Shown here piece by piece: positions 17,866-25,564 of a stretch of 50,197 nucleotides of DNA. Source of the DNA: an uncultured Neomegalonema sp. (GTDB taxonomy: Bacteria; Pseudomonadota; Alphaproteobacteria; Rhodobacterales; Rhodobacteraceae); the NCBI GenBank assembly GCA_937958625.1, contig CALGNO010000038.1:1-50197 (forward strand), in the 5' to 3' direction. The notes under the pieces were generated by a model. It ran no database searches, was not told where the DNA came from, and saw only the letters and a list, made by a program, of their open reading frames with translations. Position 1 is the first letter of the stretch, and each line of letters begins with the position of its first letter. A program made the translations under genes and the position numbers.

Positions 17866-20628
17866 ATGAGCAAGAACATCGTGAAGAGGGAGAGCCAGAC
17901 CATCGACGATTATTACAGCGCGACCCAGCTGAGATCGGATCGCTGGAGCAGTCTGCGCGACGTCACCGAGGCTCTGTCCAGCACCAAGAGCAAGTCTGAA
18001 ATCAAACGCCTGTCGGACAAGGCGCATGGCCTGTTCGATGCCCTCGCCCCTATCGAAATGTATTGGGCCTTTCCCGGCATGGGCACCTTCGAGCACCTGC
18101 GCCGGATGCTTGAACTCGGCAGTCACGATGAACTGGCATTCAGCATAAGGCGGGCCGTTCGCGCGCTGACGACCGGTGCCTACCGTCGGCGCTCGATCCC
18201 CATCGGCAAGCAAGAACCCGACAGTGAAGAAATCGAGGACGAAGCGGCGCAAACCGTCGAGGCACGCGCCCTCTCGCGGCCCTATTTCGAAGTGCTGATT
18301 GTCGATAACCTCACGGATAACCAGAACCGCTGGTTACGCAGCAGTCTGCAATCCATGCGGCGCAGCGAAGACAGCTTCATCTACGAAACCGTCGCGGTGC
18401 CGAGCATCGAGGACGCGCTGCTTGCCATCCTCTTCAACTTCAACATTCAGGCGGTGGTGATCCGCCCCGGACTGAACTTGAAATCCAGCAACAATCTGCC
18501 GCTCTTCCAGCGCGACCTCGAACGCGTGGGCGCAAAGGAAGGCGTCGAGGGCTTCGCGCCCGAAGAATACGGCCCCGAACTCTGCCGCCTGATCGCCAAG
18601 CTGCGGCCTGAACTCGACACGTATCTCATCACCGACCGGTCGGCGGAAGACATCGCGGGCCGGGATCTGGGCGGATGCCGCCGGGTGTTCTACAATCAGG
18701 AAGACTTCCTCGAACTGCACCTCAATATCCTGCGCGGCGTCGGGATGCGCTACAAGACGCCGTTCTTTACGGCGCTGAAGGAATATTCCCGCCAGCCGAC
18801 TGGCGTTTTCCACGCGATGCCGATCAGCCGGGGAAAATCGATCACCCGTTCCCACTGGATCGGCGATATGGGCACGTTTTACGGGCCGAATATCTTTCTG
18901 GCGGAAACATCGGCGACATCGGGTGGGCTGGACAGCCTGCTCGAACCCCATGGACCCATTAAGGAAGCCCAAGAGCGGGCGGCGAAGGCGTTTGGTTCGA
19001 AGCAGACTTTCTTCGGCACCAACGGCACGTCGACCTCGAACAAGATCGTCGTGCAGGCGCTCGTCAAACCCGGCGACATCGTTCTGGTCGACCGCGACTG
19101 CCACAAATCGCACCATTACGGCATGGTGCTGGCCGGGGCACAGGTCGTCTATCTCGACAGCTATCCGCTCAGCGAATACTCGATGTATGGCGCAGTGCCC
19201 CTGCGCGAGATCAAAAAGGCCCTGTTGGAGCTGAAAGCCGCCGGCAAGCTCGACCGGGTGCGGATGTTGCTGCTGACCAACTGTACCTTCGATGGCATCG
19301 TCTACAATGTCGAGCGGGTCATGGAAGAATGTCTCGCGATCAAGCCCGATCTCATTTTTCTTTGGGACGAGGCATGGTTTGCCTTTGGCCGCTTCACGCC
19401 GACCTATCGCCAGCGCACGGGCATGGATGTCGCGAACCGAATGCGGACCCGCCTGCGCAGCGCCGAACACGCCCGCGCCTATAGCGAGCAGATGGCCGAG
19501 CTGGCCGGGGCGGAAAACGAAAAGCTGCTCGACACGCGCCTTGTGGCACCGCCCAGCTCGCGCATCCGGGTTTATTCGACCCAGTCGACGCACAAAACCC
19601 TTACATCCCTGCGCCAAGGGTCGATGATCCATGTCAACGATCAGGACTTCAAGGGAGAGGTCGAGCAGAGCTTTCACGAAGCCTACATGACCCACACATC
19701 GACCTCGCCGAACTATCAGATCATCGCGTCCCTCGATGTGGGGCGGCGGCAGGTCGAGTTGGAGGGCTATGAGTTCGTCCAGCGCCAGATCGAGGCGGCC
19801 ATGTCCTTGCGCCGGGCGGTCATGGATCACCCTCTGTTGCGCAAGTATTTCAAGGTTTTGACCGCCGGGGATATGATCCCTGAAGAACACCGGGAATCCG
19901 GCATCCAGTCCTATTACGACTCCACACTCGGCTGGAGTGACTTTTTCGAAAGCTGGGAGAATGACGAGTTCGTTCTCGACGCGACCCGCGTGACCCTGTC
20001 GGTGGGCGATACGGGCTGGGACGGGGATACGTTCAAGACCCAGATCCTGATGGATAAATACGGCATCCAGATCAACAAGACCTCGCGCAATACCGTGCTC
20101 TTCATGACCAATATCGGCACCACGCGATCCTCGGTCGCCTATTTGATCGAAGTGTTGGTGATTATCGCGAAGGAACTGGACGAGTTGCTGGACGATGCCT
20201 CGAAAATGGAGCGCCGCGCCTTCGACAACCGGGTCCAAAGCCTAATGAAAGACCTGCCCCCGCTGCCAGATTTCAGCCGGTTTCACGAGGCATTCCGGTC
20301 GGGCGAGACCGCCGAGGGCGATATTCGCTCGGCGTTCTTCCTCGCCTATGACGAGGAAAACTGCGATTACCTGCAACTGAACGGGTCGCTAAAGGATGCG
20401 CTGGCCCAGGGCCGCACGGTGGTTTCGGCGTCGTTTATCATTCCCTATCCACCGGGCTTTCCGATTCTGGTGCCGGGACAGGTGGTCAGTGAAGGCATCC
20501 TCGCCTTTATGCGGGCGCTCGACGTCACCGAAATCCATGGCTATCGGCCCGAACTGGGCCTGCGCGTCTTCACCGATGAAGCACTCGCCCAAACGGGCCG
20601 CCGAGACCTGCCCCAAGCCGCCGAATAA
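17866..20628 (+). CDS. Orn/Lys/Arg-type PLP-dependent decarboxylase with N-terminal extension
   Basis: A 920-residue fold-type I decarboxylase of the bacterial inducible lysine/arginine/ornithine decarboxylase family, which converts a basic amino acid to its amine. Residues about 140-290 form the response-regulator-like wing domain (YFEVLIVDNLTD onwards). The PLP core follows with FGTNGTSTSNK (384-394), DRDCHKSHHYG (409-419), LWDEAWFAFGR (499-509, Asp501 for the pyridine nitrogen) and STQSTHKTL (571-579, Lys577 the Schiff-base lysine). The C-terminal domain ends with PYPPGFPILVPGQV. The first roughly 139 residues, with a PIEMYWAFPGMG motif at 62-73, are additional to the 715-756-residue E. 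coli enzymes. Substrate is not assigned. It sits between a TRAP transporter and an ATP-grasp ligase. Confidence 0.93.
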   Translation: MSKNIVKRESQTIDDYYSATQLRSDRWSSLRDVTEALSSTKSKSEIKRLSDKAHGLFDALAPIEMYWAFPGMGTFEHLRRMLELGSHDELAFSIRRAVRALTTGAYRRRSIPIGKQEPDSEEIEDEAAQTVEARALSRPYFEVLIVDNLTDNQNRWLRSSLQSMRRSEDSFIYETVAVPSIEDALLAILFNFNIQAVVIRPGLNLKSSNNLPLFQRDLERVGAKEGVEGFAPEEYGPELCRLIAKLRPELDTYLITDRSAEDIAGRDLGGCRRVFYNQEDFLELHLNILRGVGMRYKTPFFTALKEYSRQPTGVFHAMPISRGKSITRSHWIGDMGTFYGPNIFLAETSATSGGLDSLLEPHGPIKEAQERAAKAFGSKQTFFGTNGTSTSNKIVVQALVKPGDIVLVDRDCHKSHHYGMVLAGAQVVYLDSYPLSEYSMYGAVPLREIKKALLELKAAGKLDRVRMLLLTNCTFDGIVYNVERVMEECLAIKPDLIFLWDEAWFAFGRFTPTYRQRTGMDVANRMRTRLRSAEHARAYSEQMAELAGAENEKLLDTRLVAPPSSRIRVYSTQSTHKTLTSLRQGSMIHVNDQDFKGEVEQSFHEAYMTHTSTSPNYQIIASLDVGRRQVELEGYEFVQRQIEAAMSLRRAVMDHPLLRKYFKVLTAGDMIPEEHRESGIQSYYDSTLGWSDFFESWENDEFVLDATRVTLSVGDTGWDGDTFKTQILMDKYGIQINKTSRNTVLFMTNIGTTRSSVAYLIEVLVIIAKELDELLDDASKMERRAFDNRVQSLMKDLPPLPDFSRFHEAFRSGETAEGDIRSAFFLAYDEENCDYLQLNGSLKDALAQGRTVVSASFIIPYPPGFPILVPGQVVSEGILAFMRALDVTEIHGYRPELGLRVFTDEALAQTGRRDLPQAAE

Positions 20629-20648
20629 TACAGCCGAGAGGGACCAAT

Positions 20649-22097
20649 ATGCCTAAGAAAACGCTCAAGAACATCTCGGAAATCCGGCGGTTCTTTCACC
20701 GCAATGAAACGCCGATCTATTTCATATCGGCGACCAACTTCAACCTGCTCGGCATCGACGAATGGGTTAAGAACTTCAAGTATATCAACTACATCGACTG
20801 CTATGACGGACGTCACCCCAACGTCATGGTGCCAAGCGAAGCGCCCCATGCCGAGTTCACCTCGATCGAGGACATCAACAACTATCTGCTGCAACACAAG
20901 GAAGTCACCGATTACGTCGACGGGCGCGGCAAGAAACCGAAATTTGTCTTCCTGATGTTCGACGAGGAGACCGAGAAACTCGCGAAGGATATCGGGGCCG
21001 AAGTCTGGTTCCCGAAGGCGAAGCTCCGCACGAAATGCGACAACAAGATCGAGACCGTCCGCATCGGTAACAAGGCGGGCGTGCCCAGTGTGCCGAACAC
21101 ACTCTCGGAAATCGAGGATTACGCGCACCTGAAAAAGGTCTGCAAGGAGGCGGGCCTCGGTAATGACGTCGTGCTTCAATCCGCCTTTGGCGACAGTGGC
21201 CACACGACGTTCTTCATCAAGGACGAGAAAGATTTTCGCCAGCATGAGCACGACATCGTCGGCCAGGGCGAAATCAAGGTGATGAAGCGAATCGACTGTC
21301 GCGGGTCGGCCATCGAGGCCTGCGCCACCAAGCAGGGAACGATCGTCGGCCCGCTGATGACCGAGTTGGTCGGATTCAACGAATTGACGCCCTATCGCGG
21401 CGGTTGGTGCGGCAACGAAATTTTCGCCACCGCCTTTACCCCGGCGCAACGCGAGAAGGCGCGGGAGATGACCTTCAAGTTCGGCGAACAACTGCGCAAG
21501 GAGGGCTATCGCGGTTATTTTGAGCTGGACTTCCTGATCGACAAAAAGGGCGGCGAAATTTACCTCGGCGAGCTGAACCCGCGCATTACCGGCTGTTCGT
21601 CGATGACCAACCACGCCGCCTTCGCCCATGCCGACGCGCCGCTGTTCCTGTTCCACCTGCTGGAGTTTTCCGGCAAGCCGTTTGACTTGGACGTGGACGA
21701 GATCAATCAACGCTGGGCCGACCCGGACATGATCGACAGTTGGTCGCAGATGGTGATCAAACATACCGACGACACGGTCGATATGATTACCCAAGCGCCG
21801 CAGACCGGTATCTATCGGATGAACTCCAACGGCACAGTCGAATACGATCGCTTCGACTATCACCGCCGCGCCGTGGAGAGCGACCGCGAGGCGTTTTTCC
21901 TTCGCATCTCGAAACCCGGTGACTATCGCTACGAGGGCGCGGACCTCGGCATTCTGGTGACGCGCGGGCGGTCGATGACCAACTCGTTCAAGCTGACCTC
22001 GGCGTCGAAAAAGTGGATCGACGGCATCAAGGCGCTCTATGCCGCCAAGCCCCTGCCCTCCGCCGAGACCAGTGCCGGGGCGTTCAAGCTCCTCTGA
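20649..22097 (+). CDS. ATP-grasp ligase (biotin-carboxylase-like fold)
   Basis: A 482-residue protein with an ATP-grasp core. A preATP-grasp region (residues about 20-125) is followed by the nucleotide-binding loop VLQSAFGDSGHTTFFI (175-190) and the metal-binding strand GYFELDFLIDKKGGEIYLGELNPRITG (Glu308 and Asn310 in GELNPR). ATP-grasp enzymes activate a carboxylate as acyl phosphate and join it to an amine or thiol. There is no biotinyl-lysine domain, so automated biotin-carboxylase labels would be a fold match only. Residues after about 340 are a domain I do not recognise. It starts 20 bp after the decarboxylase and its stop shares a base with the next start (TGATG). By context it may ligate the decarboxylase's amine product; that is inference. 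Confidence 0.88.
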   Translation: MPKKTLKNISEIRRFFHRNETPIYFISATNFNLLGIDEWVKNFKYINYIDCYDGRHPNVMVPSEAPHAEFTSIEDINNYLLQHKEVTDYVDGRGKKPKFVFLMFDEETEKLAKDIGAEVWFPKAKLRTKCDNKIETVRIGNKAGVPSVPNTLSEIEDYAHLKKVCKEAGLGNDVVLQSAFGDSGHTTFFIKDEKDFRQHEHDIVGQGEIKVMKRIDCRGSAIEACATKQGTIVGPLMTELVGFNELTPYRGGWCGNEIFATAFTPAQREKAREMTFKFGEQLRKEGYRGYFELDFLIDKKGGEIYLGELNPRITGCSSMTNHAAFAHADAPLFLFHLLEFSGKPFDLDVDEINQRWADPDMIDSWSQMVIKHTDDTVDMITQAPQTGIYRMNSNGTVEYDRFDYHRRAVESDREAFFLRISKPGDYRYEGADLGILVTRGRSMTNSFKLTSASKKWIDGIKALYAAKPLPSAETSAGAFKLL

Positions 22098-23074
22098 TGG
22101 AAATCACGTTTCGCGCCCTGTCGGAACCGCAGCCCGGCCCGAAATGGGCCGGGCTGTTTGCCGAATACTGGCCCGCCTATCGCCGATGGTGGGCGAGCCA
22201 AGGCGAGCGCGCACGGCCCACCTATACCCGATGCCACGCGGCCCTGCGCGAGCATATGCCAGAGATCGTGCCGCTTTACGAAACCCTGTGTGAATGGGCT
22301 GGCGGCGGCGACCGCGAGGCGCGGTTCTTGTCAAACTATTGCCCCCCCGCCTATGCCACCGCCTGCTCCCAAGCGATCTGGCCGGGGGCCGAGCCGGTAC
22401 TGGTGCGCAATTACGATTACATCGCCCAAGCCTTCGACGCCGTTACCCTGCATACCGAGTGGCAAGGCCGCAAGGTCGTCGGCACGTCCGACGGATTGTT
22501 CGGTCTGGTGGATGGCATGAACGATGCGGGGCTGGCGATTTCGCTGACCTTTGGCGGGCGACAGATTGTCGGCGACGGCTTCGGGGTGCCGCTGATCCTG
22601 CGCTATATCCTGCAAACCTGTGACACGGCGGACGAGGCATCGGCGGTGCTGAAGCGCATCCCCTGCCACATGAGTTATAACGTCACCGTGCTGGACGCGC
22701 GGCGGCGCTATGCCACCGCCTATATGTCGCCGGATCGCGGCACGGTCCTCACCCATGCCGCCGTCGCGACCAATCATCAGGAAAAGGTCGAGTGGGACAC
22801 CCATGCCCGCTTTACCGCAACGGTCGAGCGCGAGCGGTTTTTGCTGCACCGGCTCGCGCTGCATAAGGACACCGAGCAGAAGTTCGTGGGCGCCTTTCTG
22901 AAACCGCCCCTCTATTCGACCGCCTTCGACAAGGGGTTCGGCACGCTCTATACGGCGCTCTATCGTCCCCGGCTCGGCGAGATGGAGCTACGCTGGCCCA
23001 ACAGCGCATGGCCACTCAGCATCAACGGATTCACCGATGCGACCTGGCGGGTCAAGGTGCCGTTGGCGGCGTAA
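22097..23074 (+). CDS. C45-type (AAT-like) Ntn hydrolase/acyltransferase, copy 1
   Basis: A 325-residue protein of the acyl-CoA:6-aminopenicillanate acyltransferase-like (peptidase C45) group. In this family autocleavage before a cysteine exposes the N-terminal nucleophile. The likely residue is Cys90 in YATACSQAI, followed by the expected VRNYDY strand, GLVDGMNDAGLAISLTFGG, and later HMSYNVTVLD and TNHQ. Residues 1-89 would then be a propeptide-like part. I chose ATG 22097 because it overlaps the ATP-grasp stop (TGATG) and aligns with the start of the paralogue at 25026; the frame is open to 22013 but that stretch is inside the ligase gene. It probably hydrolyses or transfers an amide-linked acyl group, possibly the ligase product (inference). 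Confidence 0.87.
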   Translation: MEITFRALSEPQPGPKWAGLFAEYWPAYRRWWASQGERARPTYTRCHAALREHMPEIVPLYETLCEWAGGGDREARFLSNYCPPAYATACSQAIWPGAEPVLVRNYDYIAQAFDAVTLHTEWQGRKVVGTSDGLFGLVDGMNDAGLAISLTFGGRQIVGDGFGVPLILRYILQTCDTADEASAVLKRIPCHMSYNVTVLDARRRYATAYMSPDRGTVLTHAAVATNHQEKVEWDTHARFTATVERERFLLHRLALHKDTEQKFVGAFLKPPLYSTAFDKGFGTLYTALYRPRLGEMELRWPNSAWPLSINGFTDATWRVKVPLAA

Positions 23075-23138
23075 TTCCCTCACGACGGCAGAATTGACGA
23101 AATCTCTATGTAAAATAGAAACACAATTTGCCATCCCC

Positions 23139-23771
23139 TCAAGCCACCCTCGCAGCGAGTAAGTCGCATTCCGCCAGAATGTCGTCGACCTCGTGCACCC
23201 GCCGCTGCCGATGTCCGGGTGGAAAGCCCGGTCGCAGAGGCGATGTCCGCCGGGGTACTTCCCCCGTCGCCCGCCGCTTCGCCAGCACCGTCGCCAGCCG
23301 TCGCGCCTGTCCCGAAATATCCTTCAGCGCCGCGTGCAAGGCTTTCAACCGCGCAATCAAACGCATATCCGACTTCGCGCGAATGCGCGGATCAACCCGC
23401 ACCTCGTCGACCCCGCTGATCCGAGGAGCAAAGCCCCGCGCGAATCCCGCGCCGGTACTGAGTTCAGGAAACCGTTTGCGCGGATCGAACAGGGCAAAAC
23501 GCGGCATCGTCCCGCCTTCCCCCTTCGGGATCATCCCGACCAAAGCCCGCCGCCCACCCGGCGCAGCAAAGCCCAGCCTCTGCGCGGCGACAACAATCAG
23601 CCGCCTCGCAGCAGACTCCGCAGGTCGCAAGACACGCAGGACCGACAGCCGCACGTCCCGCGGCAAAACGACAATCACCGCCCCCGCCGCCAAGCCGGCA
23701 GAAGCCAGCAAGGCCGAGACCACCCGGATCAAGGCCGAAAGCTGTCCGTTGAAGATCGCCTCGTTGTTCAT
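23139..23771 (-). CDS. Hypothetical protein with N-terminal membrane segment
   Basis: I do not recognise a named family. The frame encodes about 210 residues from ATG 23771 (a TTG 7 codons upstream is possible; neither has a good Shine-Dalgarno). Residues about 10-35 are a hydrophobic segment (VVSALLASAGLAAGAVIVVL), then a basic, low-acid stretch follows. The C-terminus ends HEVDDILAECDLLAARVA after a proline/arginine-rich PLRPGFPPGHRQRR. It looks like a small anchored protein with a cytoplasmic tail. It lies between the two C45 hydrolase genes and is convergent with the first. The opposite strand is also open here, so coding on the minus strand is likely but not certain. Confidence 0.6.
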   Translation of the reverse strand: MNNEAIFNGQLSALIRVVSALLASAGLAAGAVIVVLPRDVRLSVLRVLRPAESAARRLIVVAAQRLGFAAPGGRRALVGMIPKGEGGTMPRFALFDPRKRFPELSTGAGFARGFAPRISGVDEVRVDPRIRAKSDMRLIARLKALHAALKDISGQARRLATVLAKRRATGEVPRRTSPLRPGFPPGHRQRRVHEVDDILAECDLLAARVA

Positions 23772-23961
23772 GCTGCCGTCGCAGTGAAACAAATCATGAA
23801 CACACCTAGGGCAAAAGTGACGTGCCTGTCAAGCACTGGTGACGGATAAACGTCGCAAACGCTCGACGGTGATAACGGCAAGTTTCCGGCGCATCGCTCG
23901 CGCTACACAACGCCGGGGTGCACTCCTTCAAAGCAAGGAGCGATCAGCCCTCGCCATCACG

Positions 23962-25026
23962 TCACGCCGCATTCTCGACGTCGAGCATCACAAAGCGGCG
24001 CACGTCGGCGGGGACGTAGCGCATCCAGTCAGGCTCGCCTTGCATCGGCATCGAGGCCACGCCGAACACGACCCGGCGTTCCTCCTCCCGAAAATCGTCA
24101 AAGCTCTGCGCCCACGGATCTTGCCCCGGCCAGATGAGCCGTGCCTCGCCGCTGTGTGGCACATAGGCGGCGGTGTAGACGGTCCCGAACCCCGCTTCGA
24201 ACTGCGTATTATAGAGCGGCGTATCCTGAAAAGCCGCGATAAGGTCGGTTGCATCCAGCGTCTCGACATCGAGCGCGCGCAGGTGCTCAAGCCGCCCCAT
24301 GGTGTTACAGAACGCCCCGTGCCGCTCGTCCTCGACCGCGCGCTGGTGGTTGGTGATGGAGCGGCGGTCGGTCAACACGATCTCGCGGTCCGGCGCAATC
24401 ATCGCCGTCACATGCGCGCCCTCCCGGTCCAGCAATGTCAGGTTATAGCTCATGTGATGCGGCAAGCGGCGCAGGGTCTCGCGCGCCTCAGCCACGGTCG
24501 TGCAGGTTTCGAGCAGATAGCGGATCACCAGCGGCACGCCGAAACCCTCGCCGACAACCTTGCGCCCGCCATAGGCCAGCGACACGGCAAGCCCATCGGC
24601 GTTGATGCCATCGGCCAGACCGGCAAGCCCCTCGACCATCCCGATCACGGGCCGCCCGGTCCAGTTTGTTCGAAGCAAGGTCGCCTCGCTCAGGCGCGGG
24701 TCGAGGTCATAGTTGCGCACCAGCGCGGGCGTCTCGCCGCCGCAAACCGCCTGGGCGCACTGGCCGAGATAGCGCGGCGGTGACCAAAAGGTCAGAAACC
24801 GCGCGGCCTCTTCATCTACACCGACCCGCTCGACCAGCGACCGCCAGACCGGCACGAACTCTGGCATATGCGCGCGCAATGCGGCTTCGGACACGGCGAG
24901 GGACGGCGCGTCCGGTGTCTGCCGCGCCCGCAGCCAGCCCTTCCAACCCGGCCATCCTGCCGAGAAGACTTTTTGCCACGCATCGCCGGGCTTTTCCTCG
25001 GTCAGACTTCTGAATGTAACGTCCAT
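23962..25026 (-). CDS. C45-type (AAT-like) Ntn hydrolase/acyltransferase, copy 2
   Basis: A 354-residue paralogue of the 22097-23074 protein. Shared blocks include ALRAHMPEFVPV, RYLGQCAQAV with Cys90 at the same position, LVRNYDL, GLADGINADGLAVSLAYGG, GEGFGVPLVIRYLLETC, HMSYNLTLLD, TNHQ and the C-terminal GFGTVYTAAY. It is about 30 residues longer at the C-terminus. Family knowledge predicts autocleavage before Cys90 and amide hydrolysis or acyl transfer. ATG 25026 is preceded by GGAAGGA; the frame runs to 25245 but that extension overlaps the divergent small gene. It is in the opposite orientation to copy 1 and outside that operon, so regulation or substrate may differ. Confidence 0.88.
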   Translation of the reverse strand: MDVTFRSLTEEKPGDAWQKVFSAGWPGWKGWLRARQTPDAPSLAVSEAALRAHMPEFVPVWRSLVERVGVDEEAARFLTFWSPPRYLGQCAQAVCGGETPALVRNYDLDPRLSEATLLRTNWTGRPVIGMVEGLAGLADGINADGLAVSLAYGGRKVVGEGFGVPLVIRYLLETCTTVAEARETLRRLPHHMSYNLTLLDREGAHVTAMIAPDREIVLTDRRSITNHQRAVEDERHGAFCNTMGRLEHLRALDVETLDATDLIAAFQDTPLYNTQFEAGFGTVYTAAYVPHSGEARLIWPGQDPWAQSFDDFREEERRVVFGVASMPMQGEPDWMRYVPADVRRFVMLDVENAA

Positions 25027-25133
25027 GCCGTTCCTTCCATTCGGTGTGATAGCATCCCGGGACGAAATGGCCCGCTGCCTACACCATGACCCATGATGTA
25101 GGTACTCCGACTTGATATGTCCAGAGAGGTTCG

Positions 25134-25442
25134 ATGGCGATTCCCTTTGCCGATACCGGCGCAGCCCCGCTGACCCAACCCGATCTGGTCGCGTTGGCCG
25201 AGCAGTTCCGCCTTCAGGGCGTGCCGCTGGTGCGCTGGGTGCCACGCGAAACCAAGGGTGGCGGGTTCGGCAATCCGGGCGATCATCCCTTTGCCTGGGG
25301 TGTCTGGGCGATGGCCGATGGCCAGTGGCGGCGGGTCGTCAGCGCGCGCGGCCTGCCCCGCGAATGGACCAGCCTTGACCGGGTCGCAGCATGGCTCGAC
25401 GGTCTTGGTTTCGACAGCTTTACGGTATCCCGACAGGGCTGA
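25134..25442 (+). CDS. Small hypothetical protein (102 aa)
   Basis: A 102-residue soluble protein that I do not recognise. It has a normal start with GAGAGG just before ATG 25134, and an amino-acid composition like the neighbouring genes. The C-terminal half reads RVVSARGLPREWTSLDRVAAWLDGLGF, which could be a small alpha/beta or helical domain. It is divergent from C45 copy 2 (107 bp between starts) and 122 bp before the nitrilase-like gene on the same strand. No membrane segment, cysteine pair or metal motif is seen. Confidence 0.7.
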   Translation: MAIPFADTGAAPLTQPDLVALAEQFRLQGVPLVRWVPRETKGGGFGNPGDHPFAWGVWAMADGQWRRVVSARGLPREWTSLDRVAAWLDGLGFDSFTVSRQG

Positions 25443-25465
25443 GACCGCCGCGAGGATGCTGCACC

Positions 25466-25483
25466 GCAACAAATCCCTGTTGC
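25466..25483 (+). terminator. Weak hairpin after the 102-aa gene
   Basis: GCAACA (25466-25471) and TGTTGC (25478-25483) form a perfect 6-bp stem with a 6-nt loop, followed within 6 bases by a short TTTT. It lies 24 bp after the small gene's stop and could be a weak terminator or attenuator. Confidence 0.3.
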
Positions 25484-25564
25484 AGCGGATTTTCTGCACC
25501 ATTATGTAACGGGTGCCGCGGTTTTAGGTTAGAACCGCGCCATGTCGCAACGGAGACCGCTTCC

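Noticed and set aside
18334-20238. A 634-codon open frame on the minus strand
   Set aside because: Antisense to the decarboxylase with its intact PLP motifs; no recognisable domain in the shadow product.
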